DNA of 64,000 nt from Nipponacmea schrenckii (lineage: Eukaryota; Mollusca; Gastropoda; Lottiidae): positions 16,603,106-16,667,105 of the forward strand of contig JAUJPP010000005.1 in the NCBI GenBank assembly GCA_030562195.1, written 5' to 3'. A model generated the notes under the pieces. That model saw nothing but the letters and a program-made list of their open reading frames with translations, was not told the DNA's origin and ran no database searches. Made by a program: the position numbers and the translations under genes. Each line of letters opens with the position of its first letter. The stretch's first letter is position 1. Below, one piece after another: positions 40,893 through 51,613 of this stretch.

Positions 40893-41001
40893 TTTGACCA
40901 CCAGCGACATTTAATTCTTTCCGACCAATCAAAACACTTGTTACTCTCATGGCCGAGTGTTTTGATTGGTTGGAAAGAATTAAATGTCGCTGGTGGTCAA
41001 A
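40893..41001. repeat. Near-perfect inverted repeat, 46-bp arms, short loop (copy 1)
   Basis: The left arm starts TTTGACCACCAGCGACATTT and the right arm ends AAATGTCGCTGGTGGTCAAA. I see one mismatch across about 46 paired bases and a loop of ~17 bases. Each arm carries a CCAAT/ATTGG box. It could be a minimal foldback element, a small-RNA precursor or a cruciform site. The short open frame 40713-41006 crosses it and is not supported as a gene. Confidence 0.9.
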
Positions 41002-43068
41002 TTTAAATGGTTGAAATAAGGAATATCTGCATTAGGAATTTTATTAGGACTTCATAGCGTCTTGAAAATGGCTTGTTTTACTAGATATTTAAAGTAAAAA
41101 GTGCAAAAAAGGGAAAAAAGAGGGAATTTTTGAAAACTGAATACAATGTACTATGACAGGCATATTGGCCATAGACTTACCTATACATCAAAATCCCTCT
41201 AAAATCCGATAAATCCCCAAAATAAAGTAGTTAATCATAAAACGCTTGAGCCATCCATCAAGCGATTTTCAAATCGTGTAAATATAAAGGGAAGTAACTC
41301 TAACATGTGGGTTTTCACGCGTCCTTGACCCCTACTGTTGAATTCCATTTTATATTTATGCAACACGTCGCCACTACAGATGGTCTTGAGAAGTTGAGAC
41401 AAAGTTGCAACAATTGTAGCCTAGGCACAGTGAGGTGTGTAAATTTCGAAATAAATTTCATTTAAAAAAGTTTTGTTATACATCGTTGGTAAGAGTACAA
41501 AAAGCATTTTAAGAAAAATAACATTCTAAATTAATTAGAGCAGTCCAAAGTTTTGCATTTAGTTGTCGATAGAACGCACTGCAATAAAAGAAATTGAAAA
41601 TATACAAATCCTAAAATCTGTTTTGAACTAAAAGGCCAAAACATTCTATTTTCTAAGTTAAACTGGCCAAAGCAATGAGGTATCTGTAAGCAAGGTACTT
41701 TTTTGAAAAGAATTATATCCTACAGACGTAATTCGCTGACATATTAAGAGTAAATTAAAATTCAACCAGGATGTGCCACGCTTTTATACTATTTTTGGTA
41801 TGAATCTTATCACATTCAAAATGAAACTAATGCGGTGTGGTGGATATGGGAAGAAAAAACGGTCCCTTGAAACGGCTTTGAAATAGACACTCGTTTAATA
41901 AAAGACAATAATTTGTGTACACTGCTCGCAAGGTCGATGACATTGAGTTTGGACACTGTATTGTCACGTGTTCCTTTTCCCGCCTATATCTTATTTATTG
42001 CGCAGTTATATTTTGAGAAGGAGGGTTTGGTAATTGATGCTATTTCATCAGATTTCCAGTTCAAGTTCGTAAGTTTATATCATTGCAACTTTGCCTTCAT
42101 TTCTTAATTTAGTAATGATATAGGAGTGTAAAGAAAAACATATGTAGGTCTATATGAATATTTTTGATTTGTAGACTTTCATTGCATTATTGTTTTAGTA
42201 CAAATGTACAAGCGAGTGAATTGGCACTGGCAATGGCAGTGTCCAAGTGGATAGTATTGACGAGATGCTGTTGTTTTAAATAAAGTGAACAAACTTCATA
42301 AGACCCAACGAATTTTAGACGAAAGGCATTCAGTTGTAATTTGTAGACAGAAAGGGTTGAAGCATTTTCTTCCGATTTGGAATTTTAAAGACAATCTAGT
42401 ATTAAATAGCACCAGCACAACTAGTAAGCCTAGTCGTAGCAGTCGCTTTCTTAGTTTCTGATTAGGCCAAGACCGATTTGGCGTCCCTGTAGTTTTTGGA
42501 AGTTTATGATTTTGACCAATTACTGAAAACTAAATTATTGTTATTTTTGCTTTGAAATGTTTTAGAGTAAGAAAGATAAAGATAAACAGAATTGTAATTT
42601 AGAGAAAAGGTTTAACTAAGTATTAAGGTGAATATATTTTGAATTTTATAAATACAATTATTTATAACATTGAATCAGATTTGCAATGTAAGCATGAAAG
42701 AGAAATAAATTTTAAGATATATTTGTTGAGAGGTGCTATAGTGGCAAAATGAAGCACAGACAATATTGACTTGAATGTTGAACTAAAGCATTTTATTGAC
42801 ATTATGGAAATGTGGGTGTAATAGAATGGATTTTGATGAAGCTTGGTGTGAGCATTAAAATTTTTAAGAGGGAGGTCAAGGTTTAATTTCATTATTTGTA
42901 AATGAAAGGTATTCGAGTTATTGGCCTTGACTTAGAAAATTTCCATGCTGATCTTGTTCGAATTTGACGACTTAGATGGGTTTGTTAGATAGATGCTATA
43001 AATCAAAGGAAAAAAATAATGTAACAATGCTTGCGTTAATCCGAGTTCTCTGTGCTATAGGATAGTCG

Positions 43069-44088
43069 ATTTTTATACGCCCACACATAAATGTGGGCGT
43101 ATATTGTAGTTGCCCCTGTCTGTCCGTCGGTCTGTCTGTCCACAATTGTTGTGAACACGATAGAGACCACATTTCTTGATGGATTTTGACCAAATTTGGT
43201 GAGTGTGTTTGTTATAACCCAAGGAAGAAGCCTATTGAAAATCAGACCAATCGAAAAATATTCAATGAGTTATTGCCCTTGTTTTTGAAAATTTGTTGTG
43301 AACACGATTAAGAGTGTGTTTCTTAATAGATTTTGATAAAATTTGGTGTGATTGCTTGTTATTACTTAAGGATGAAGCCTATTGAAAATCGGACAAATCG
43401 AAAAATAAATTGATGAGTTATTGCCCTTGTTCTTGAAACCACATTCATTTTGCGTTCAAAAATGTGTTGTGGACAGGATAGAGAGATGGTTTCTTGATCG
43501 ATTTTGACCAATTTCAGTGTGTGTTTGTAATCATCCAAGGATGAAGCCTTCTGCCCGCCTGTCTGTCTGTCTGTCCGTCTGTTTGTCCGTCTGCCTAACC
43601 ACAATTGTTGTGAACACGATAGAGACCACATATCTTGATGGATTTTAATGAAACTTGGAATGAGTCTTTGTAATGACCCAAGGATGAAGCCTATCGAAAA
43701 TGAAACCAATTGAAAAATATTTACTATGAGTTATTGCCCTTGTCCTAAAATACCTTGTGAACACGATAGGGCGCTGGGTTCTTGATGGAATTTGATGAAA
43801 CTTGGTGTGAGTGTTTGTTGTAACTCGAGGATAGACCCTATGGAAAATCACACTAATCCAAAAATATTTATTGAGTTATTGCCCTTGTTGTTTAAAACGT
43901 GTTCACTTTATCAGCCTCTGATTCTTTGTTGACTTGATAGAGATCTGGTTTCTTGATAGATTATGACAAAGCATGATTTGAGCCTTATACATTTAAAATA
44001 TTGTATTTACTGATACGTCTTGTACACCGCCCAAATAACTCAGGCTGCCAATGGTGGGCGTATTACGATGGGCCATCGCTATTTTTAT
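43069..44088 (+). mobile_element. H element in duplication copy 2
   Basis: Duplicate of 39658-40676, with the same ATTTTTAT flanks (43069-43076 and 44081-44088), end hairpins and core units, differing by a 1-bp indel near 43788. It arose by segmental duplication, not by independent transposition. Confidence 0.7.
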
Positions 44089-44304
44089 GATTTTTTATAT
44101 TTACCGACTCGCCTATAGTCAGACATGGGTGCTCTTTATTTCCTATCGGAAATGGTCATGCACATCTGCAGGACGGCTTTGAGCCTAATTGTACCCTTAC
44201 CTGTGGTTGTCATAAGCAACTGTGCACATCAATGGGTACCCCAACTTGACACAGTCCTTCAAATATCCATTTTTAGATCGCCTTCAAGAACAATTCGCTT
44301 TTTT

Positions 44305-44413
44305 TTTGACCACCAGCGACATTTAATTCTTTCCGACCAATCAAAACACTTGTTACTCTCATGGCCGAGTGTTTTGATTGGTTGGAAAGAATTAAATGTC
44401 GCTGGTGGTCAAA
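44305..44413. repeat. Near-perfect inverted repeat, 46-bp arms (copy 2)
   Basis: Duplicate of 40893-41001, apparently identical. Confidence 0.9.
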
Positions 44414-44585
44414 TTTAAATGGTTGAAATAAGGAATATCTGCATTAGGAATTTTATTAGGACTTCATAGCGTCTTGAAAATGGCTTGTTTTACTAGATAT
44501 TTAAAGTAAAAAGTGCAAAAAAGGGAAAAAAGAGGGAATTTTTGAAAACTGAATACAATGTACTATGACAGGCATATTGGCCATA

Positions 44586-45017
44586 GGCCCCAAAATGCAG
44601 ATTTCCAATATATGACCCTAAAATTCTAAATTTTCACAAAAATTGAGAGATACCAACCTTTTTTGTAGATTCCATTCATTAAAAGGCCAAAAATATCAAA
44701 AAACAGGTGTGTTTTGGAAATTTATTCGGCTCATCTAAGGACTCGGACCGCCAATTCATTTGCCAACAGACTAAATTCGTATACAATCATAAGCATAAAA
44801 TGTTTTACTGGACTAAATCCAACTGTTGATTATCACAGGTAAAAATTTGTAGTTGTCTCCCTTGAATTTATTTTTTTGGAATAACCCCCGAAGAAAAATG
44901 ACAATTTGTCTCAAACTGTAAATAATTTGCGTCTTTTATTAAATTTTTCAAAGAATTGATGGAGATCCGTTTCCCTTAATACCAATTTTGCTTTAAAATA
45001 TTTATTTTTTATTTTTA
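44586..45017 (+). other. Upstream region of the RPA-like gene
   Basis: Unique AT-rich DNA. TTTTTATTTTTAG ending at 45017 is a plausible 3' splice site just before the coding start, suggesting a 5' UTR exon further upstream that I cannot place. No core promoter recognised. Confidence 0.4.
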
Positions 45018-45044
45018 GCTAGAATATCTATATTAAGTATCATA

Positions 45045-46869
45045 ATGGCTGAAGGCAACGATAGAAAGAAAATTAAAAGAGATGAAGAAATGGTTGAATT
45101 AGTGGGATATGTTCATAATGTATCACCTGTCAAAATTAGTGAAAAAAACAATTCTTACTTTACATGTTCATTACAAACAGAAAGAGAAACAAATGATGTT
45201 GTTTGTTTATGTCCAGACAAACATAAATATTTTCAAAGGGCAGAGAGGGAGGATAGTCCCATGGTTATAAAGAATGTAAGGTATGTAATTATAACATATC
45301 ATTGATTATTTATGACTCATTTTCACTGTTTTATGTGCAGCATTGTTTTAATTGTGCAGAGTATAGCCTGATGATTGTGTTTTAATCTAAAGAGGCTTGG
45401 GGTTATTGTTTTAATATAAACTATAACAATTTTGTTATGCATAATTATTGAATGTACAGAATTATAAAGTGATTCATTTTTGTTGTAAAATTTTAGATGT
45501 CAGATTGAAAACAGAAGGAAAAAATTATTTTTTAATTATATGGGATCAATTAGTGTATCTGAAGGAGTTAATTTTGAGAAAAGAATAGAATTGAAGGAAG
45601 AAGAAGATGTAATAGATATTACGCTTAAAGACATCTGTACTAAACCAGTAGATGTTTGCGCTTTTGTGAGTATTGCATTTATTTGTATATTACATAAAAA
45701 TTATGTCTTTGATATTAAATAATGTTCATTGATATATTTAGACAATTAGTTTCAAATGTCCAAATGAAATGACATCAACCATGTTTGTCCATCAGTTTGA
45801 CCTCAATTGCTCTAAAGCACTGCAAAACAGAAGAAAAAGTGTACAAACTATAAAACAGTCATTAGTCATGTAACAGATTATAAATTGTTGATTAAAAGAG
45901 TTGGTTGATAACTGTATAGACAGTATAGTTTAGAAAATTGTTTCAATGTATAAACACAGCTGCAAAACAGTTTATACAACTTTTGTTTCTTTTAGTTGTT
46001 GTAATATTAGATAGAACAGGTGTCAATAAAAAAAACTACAATTGTTTCGATTTAAGATAAGGGTTTAGTATTGAATAAAGATTTTTACAATAAGAAATGT
46101 TAGATATGTAGGCTTATTGTGGTTTTTTTGGAGAATTTTGTCAGATTGATAAATTTTTGCATAATATTTGATATTTGTTTTCTTGCAGTACTCTTTATCA
46201 GGAAAAGTAATAAACGTAAGCAAAGCAGTAGAAGTGATTATTTATGGGAACAGAAAAAACTGCCAAAATGCAGTTATAACGGATGGTGTACACAAAGTAA
46301 ATATGTCATTGTATGGAAATTTAATAGATAAAGTGGAAAAAGGTAAAAGCTATCGTTTTACCAATGTTGCATTCCGGAAATTGAACAATACCATCAAAAT
46401 CACAGTAAGAAAGCCAACAGTAATAGTTGAAACTGATTTTGAACTTATAGGTGATATTTACAATGTTGGAAAAAATGACTCAGATTGTGAAAACATTTCA
46501 ATTGATGTTTCGGGTGTTAAGAGCGAGTTGAGGGTGAAATGTCCATGTTGTGGCAATGATTACAAGTATGGGTCAGTTAAACATGTTGCAACAGTACGAT
46601 GTACAAAATGCGACATGTTGACTAAGACAGCCAAACTGGCTACAGTTATGACAACAAGGGTTGATGGTACGGAAGAAAATGGGTTAAACCATAAACTAAC
46701 AATACCAAATTTTGTTATGAAAGAATTTACTGATCAGATAAATAAAGAACATTTACTGACAGATCCTAAAGGATTAGAGGAGTTTATCATAAAACAAAGT
46801 GGGAGAATGCATGTAATGTTAGATAACTCAAATGTTAAAGAAATTGAATTTGATGCAGTCGTAGATTAA
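45045..46869 (+). CDS. RPA-like OB-fold single-strand DNA-binding protein, three exons (361 aa)
   Basis: Proposed exons 45045-45280, 45497-45665 and 46189-46869. Donors (AAG|GTATGT, TTT|GTGAGT) and acceptors (TTTTAG, TTCTTGCAG) agree in phase, giving 361 residues. A basic start (MAEGNDRKKIKRDEE) leads into an OB-like stretch VELVGYVHNVSPVKI. Exon 3 holds LSGKVINVSKAVEV, YRFTNVAFRKLNN and a zinc ribbon CPCC...CTKC (CX2C-X~17-CX2C), followed by a C-terminal OB-like region. Paired OB folds with a zinc ribbon recall the large subunit of replication protein A or transposon-derived RPA-like proteins, so single-stranded DNA binding is inferred. No paralogue was named. It is shorter than RPA70 and lacks an obvious N-terminal protein-interaction domain. 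Host gene and domesticated transposon gene are both possible. Its 3' end is duplicated downstream at 47167-47250. Confidence 0.62.
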
Positions 46870-47166
46870 TGTATATTGGTACAAGTTTGTATGAATGTTT
46901 AGATTTGCTTTATTTTGGATTGACGTATTAAAATTTTATTGTTTTTTTTTATGATGTTTGCAGGGATTGATAACCAGTTTTCTCGTTTATGTGGTAGACT
47001 GTATTATGTTTTATTCCGTTTTTATTCATCTTGTTTATTTTGAATTTGTGTTGAACATGTTTAGATGATTATTTGTTATATTTTTGTGATGTTGATATGC
47101 AAATTGATAATAATTTTGTTTGAATGTTCAAGTTTGCTTGTTGTAAATCAACATATTCTGATACTT

Positions 47167-47250
47167 TTTCATTTCAGATGTTCAATGCATGTATTTATAG
47201 ATAACTTGAATTGGAAAGATATTGCATGTGATGCAGAAGTAGATTAATGT
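47167..47250 (+). pseudogene. Duplicated 3' end of the RPA-like gene
   Basis: After an acceptor-like TTTTTCATTTCAG, a frame reads MHVFIDNLNWKDIACDAEVD and stops, matching the last residues of the upstream gene (MHVMLDNSNVKEIEFDAVVD). The similarity continues into the 3' non-coding DNA: both have TGATGTTT-CAGGGATTGATAACC pieces about 100 bp after the stop (46955-46980 and 47320-47345). Either a decayed tandem duplicate or an alternative last exon; nothing shows it is used. Confidence 0.65.
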
Positions 47251-47379
47251 AGTAGAGTTTTTATTAATATTTAGTTTTGCTTGATTTTTAATGAACAGTA
47301 TTAAAATTTATTGTTTTATGTATGATGTTTACAGGGATTGATAACCAGTTTTATTGTTAATGTTGACTTTATTATGTTA

Positions 47380-47849
47380 TGTTTAGATGATATTTTGTTA
47401 TATTTTTGTGATATTTATGTGGATTATTATGTTTTATTCAATTTTTATTCATCTTGTTTATTTTGAATTATTGTTGAACATGTTTAGATGATTTTTGTTA
47501 TATTTTTGTGATATTTATGTGGATTATTATGTTTTATTCAATTTTTATTCATCTTGTTTATTTTGAATTATTGTTGAACATGTTTAGATGATATTTTGTT
47601 ATATTTGTGTGAATTTATGTGGATTATTATGTTTTATTCAATTTTTATTCATCTTGTTTATTTTGAATTATTGTTGAACATGTTTAGATGATATTTTGTT
47701 ATATTTTTGTGATATTTATGTGGATTATTATGTTTTATTCAATTTTTATTCATCTTGTTTATTTTGAATTATTGTTGAACATGTTTAGATGATTTTTGTT
47801 ATATTTTTGTGATATTTATGTGGATTATTATGTTTTATTCAATTTTTAT
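47380..47849. repeat. 100-bp tandem array, left part
   Basis: Copies of a 100-101-bp unit containing TGTTTAGATGATATTTTG, starting at 47380, 47481, 47581, 47681 and 47782. Units are nearly identical, indicating recent expansion. The unit derives from the 3' flank of the RPA-like gene (a related TTTAGATGATTATTTGTT occurs at ~47060). The array is broken by an H element and resumes at 49451. Confidence 0.9.
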
Positions 47850-49450
47850 ACGGCCACATGGAAATGTGGACGTATATTGCCGTCGCCCCTGTCCGTCCGT
47901 CCGTCCGTCGGTCCTTCCACATTTGTTGTATCCACGATAGAGGCTACAGTTTTTATCCCATATTAATGAAACTAGGTATACATGTATATATTGATGATAT
48001 CTCGGTCAAGTTCGAAAATAGAAATTATCGCATGAACGGTTTTTGAGTTATTGCCCTTGACTTAGTAAAAACGCGTCAAATTTGGGTTGTATCCACAATA
48101 GAGGCTACAGTTTTTATCCGATCTTAATGAAACTTGGTATACATGTATATATTGATGATATTTCGGTCAAGTTCGAAAATGTAAATTTTCGCATGAACGG
48201 TTTTTGAGTTATTGCCCTTGACTTAGTAAAATCGCATCAAATTTGGGTTGTATCCACAATAGAAGCTACAGTTTTTATCCGATCTTAATGAAACTTGGTA
48301 TACATGTATATATTGATGATTTCTCGGTCAAGTTCGAAAATAGAAATAATCGCATGAGCAGTTTTTGAGTTATTGCCCTCGACTTAGTAAAAACGCGTCA
48401 AATTTGGGTTGTATCCAAAATGGAGGCTACAGTTTTTATCCGATCTTAATGAAACTTGGTATACATGTATATATTGATGATATCTTGGTCAAGTTCGAAA
48501 AAAGAAAAAATCGCATGAGCGTTTTTTGAGTTATTGCCCTTGACTTAGTAAAAACGTGTCAAATTTTGGTTGTATCCACAATAGAGGCTACAGTTTTTAT
48601 CCGATCTTAATGAAACTTGGTATACATGTATATATTTAGCATTTCTTGGTCAAGTTCGAAAATGGAAATTATCGCATGAACGGTTTTTGAGTTATTGCTC
48701 TTGACTTAGTAAAAACGCGTCAAATTCGGGTTGTATCCACAACAAAAGCTACAGTTTTTATCCGATCTTAATGAAACTTTGTATACATGTATATATTGAT
48801 GATATCTCTCCCAAGTTTGAAAAATGGAAATTATCGCATGAACGGTTTTTGAGTTATTGCCCTTGACTTAAAAAAATCTTGTCAAAATTTTAGTTTCTAT
48901 GCAATAAATCCTCCAATTTTCAGAGGACGTTGATGAAACTTGATGTGAGCATTGGAATTGATTAGGCCTCAGTCAAGTTTGAATTTGACAGTTTTTCAAT
49001 GAATTGTTTTAAGTTATTGCCCTTGACTTAGTAAAATTGCGTCAAAATTCTATTATGGTTGCAATAAGAAGCTTTGATTTTCAAAGGATTTTGATGGAAC
49101 TTGGTGTAAGTATCAGAATTGATAAGACATTAGTCAAGTTTGAATTTCTGACTTTTTTTAACAGATGGATTTTGGGTAATTGCCCTTGACTTAGTAAAAT
49201 TGCGTCAAAAATATTTGTGGGTGCAAAATAAGCTACAATTTTTTAATAGATTCGATGAAACTTGGTATGAGTATTGAAATAGATAAGATGGTGGTCAAGT
49301 TCTAATTTGACAATTTTCCATGAACAGTTTTTGAGATTTTGCCCTTAACTTCAATATTAATTCAGTGAATGTTTTTTGAGTTATTGCTCTATTTATTTTT
49401 CAAATTCAATGCTGCCAGTGGGCGTATGTTACCTTGCCTGGCAAGCTATC
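47850..49450 (+). mobile_element. Large H element with 161-bp tandem units, inserted in the 100-bp array
   Basis: Inserted inside one array unit, with TTTAT on both sides (47845-47849 and 49451-49455). The left end is an imperfect hairpin TACGGCCACA / TGTGGACGTA followed by (CCGT)n. Six units of 161 bp start GTTGTATCCAC (47925, 48086, 48247 and so on). They end GAGTTATTGCCCTTGACTTA and are followed by about four diverged units. The right end is GTGGGCGTATG, the hairpin CTTGC-CTG-GCAAG, and CTATC. No coding frame. The same plan as 39666-40668, with a different core sequence. Confidence 0.8.
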
Positions 49451-49620
49451 TTTATTCATCTTGTTTATTTTGAATTATTGTTGAACATGTTTAGATGATA
49501 TTTTGTTATATTTGTGTGAATTTATGTGGATTATTATGTTTTATTCAATTTTTATTCATCTTGTTTATTTTGAATTATTGTTGAACATGTGTAGATGATT
49601 TTTTGTTATATTTTTGTAAT
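49451..49620. repeat. 100-bp tandem array, right part
   Basis: About 1.7 further units of the array at 47380-47849, reading continuously with it once the H element is removed. Confidence 0.9.
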
Positions 49621-50351
49621 GTTCTGATACTCTATTAGTAAATTACATATTTTTAAACAATGTGTTTATAAGCAGGAATTTTGGGGTGAAAATTTATATT
49701 TGTGAATGGTAACATTTATACTATCAGTGCCTTCAGTTACCCAAACTGGAATTTAGTGTTTGATATACTGTAGTTTGTAGCATGACACTATGACTTAAAA
49801 TACACATGAATAATGCAATCTAATTTTTGTGGCAAATTTATATAGCCACTATTAATAACAGTATTTTAATAAAAATATAAGAATTAAATGTTGGCCGTTA
49901 GTATTATTGGTGTGTATATGCTATGGATCATGAATAATGCCACACCCATACATAAATTTGTCCTTTTTTTAAGTTTGTCACATGAGGAATTGTATTTACA
50001 AACCAATAATCTAATGAGATCAATGTTAAATTTCTAAAATGATATTGGTGTTGAGTGTTTATATACTGTTTTTAAGTTTTGTTTTTATGTTAATATATTT
50101 TATATTGGTAGTCATTTCTGCTGTATTTAAAGGATAATAAAGTTTTTTTATTTGTCTCCTGTAGTTTTAAATCCATGTGTATGTAGGCCTACTGTCCAGT
50201 AATATACTGTGTTACAAGTTATTGTAATACATGACTGTTGTAGGTCGTCTGAATACGCCCACAAGCAGCACAAATATGAGCACTTTGTTTAAAATAATCT
50301 ATGGTAACACCCTTATATGATGTTCTGAAACGCACTATATAAACGCAATAT
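49621..50351. other. Unassigned AT-rich DNA
   Basis: No gene or repeat recognised. The 'AAAGGATAATAAAGTTTTTT' stretch near 50130 contains an AATAAA signal and could be the 3' end of a plus-strand transcript, but no matching gene body is seen. Confidence 0.35.
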
Positions 50352-50826
50352 TTAAAGGGATAATAGGCGTTAGAATACACTCGTCCTACGGCTTATATTT
50401 GTGTTTCATATTGACTATTAGTTAAATAAGTATGCATCCCACACTTTACCAAATTTTAAAAAGCCACAATAGAAAAATATTCGGAATTTTTAAAAAAAAA
50501 GTGAGCCAGCGACGATTCCATTCAGTTTGAGAATAAAAGCGTCTGGTAAATTAACGCTAAAACATCATTGTGGAATTAACAGTAGGGGTCAAGGACGCGT
50601 GAAAACCCACATGTTAGAGTTTCTTCCCTTTATATTTACACAATTTGAAAATCGCTTGATGGATGGCTCAAGCGTTTTATGATTAACTACTTTATTTTGG
50701 GGATTTATCGGATTTTAGAGGGATTTTGATGTATAGGTAAGTCCACTGATGGATAAATACTGTTATTGTCCAAATTTGAGTGAACTTAACATTTTATGTT
50801 CGTTCTAACGCCTATTATCCCTTTAA
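50352..50826. mobile_element. Complete TTAA MITE (467 bp body)
   Basis: TTAA on both sides (50352-50355 and 50823-50826). Terminal inverted repeats AGGGATAATAGGCGTTAGAA and TTCTAACGCCTATTATCCCT are perfect over 20 bp. An internal hairpin CGCTTGA / TCAAGCG lies at 50653-50674. No coding frame. Same family as the truncated copy at 31348; its ends resemble those of the MITE at 23359. Confidence 0.9.
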
Positions 50827-51600
50827 CTTGTTAGTATGTTACACTAAATAGGGCATGTGGCTTGTAAATACTAGGGGTAAACTGTTATTTAGTGTAGACA
50901 AAGCTGAGGTGGTTCGTGGATCTGCAAAATGATGCCAAAGCTGTAACAACTAGGCCTACCAGCACCTGTGAAGGAGAAGAATAAGAATTTTATTCTTTTT
51001 TTTTCTCTTTTTTTTTTGATTCTTTTGATTTTTATTTTGTTGGTCAGTGTCATTATGAAGATGATCCCTATTGATTTTCGTGTTGATCAGATAATATTTC
51101 AGTGAAATATCGTGTTTGACTTAGCTTTTTTCACTCTGTTACCTATAGGTTGCAACTCGTGCTCATCCCTACATGCTACAATTCTCTATATATATTCGTT
51201 TGATTGTTTTATGTGTGCAATATCATTTTGAAGACATAATCAATGCTGCAAGTGGGCGTATCTTTTTGTATATATATGTATACTGATAGCATCAATTTGC
51301 ACCATTCGAATTTTCATATTGACATTTGTGGTGCTTGCCATTTCATTAAAACTAACAGGTTTTGATCAGTCACTGGATAGGTATAAATTTTAAAAAATTG
51401 AAAGATTTTAGATAACATTAATTTTCTCAAACTTGTTGGAATAACAATACGTTTTCCTTTGAAAACGTAAGTTCATGACGAATATTCCAAAACCCGATCA
51501 GCTCTATTTGAAAATCTTTTTTGATTTCAGCAAAACCATCAGCAAGTTGTTGAATTAATAACTGAAATTGTTTATCTTTAAGTGTTTCACTTCTTATGTT
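50827..51600. other. Unassigned DNA with an H-type fragment
   Basis: 51040-51262 matches, in opposite orientation, the core of the H element at 55296-55756 (GATGATCCCTATTGATTTTC, CTATAGGTTGCAACTC) and contains AAGTGGGCGTATC, an H right-end motif. The rest is unassigned. Confidence 0.5.
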
Positions 51601-51613
51601 TTCTAATCTTTCA

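Larger units (their letters stand above)
31431..41173. repeat. 3.41-kb tandem duplication, copy 1 (interrupted by BEL)
   Basis: 31431-31613 plus 37941-41173 is nearly identical to 41174-44585. I see only about four substitutions and one 1-bp indel over ~3.41 kb (for example near 38516, 38661, 38997 and 40377). The BEL insertion sits at the place where copy 2 reads ATATTTATGCAAC without interruption. The repeat joint is CATATTGGCCATA followed by GACTTACC. Confidence 0.95.
41174..44585. repeat. 3.41-kb tandem duplication, copy 2 (BEL-free)
   Basis: Second copy of 31431-31613 + 37941-41173, retaining the uninterrupted BEL target. Starts GACTTACCTATAC and ends CATATTGGCCATA, after which the sequence becomes unique (GGCCCCAAAATGC). 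It contains the MITE fragment, D/B remnants, an H element and the inverted repeat. Confidence 0.95.

Noticed and set aside
40713..41006. 97-codon frame (duplicate at 44125-44418)
   Set aside because: About a third is the inverted repeat read through; the rest has no recognisable protein pattern.
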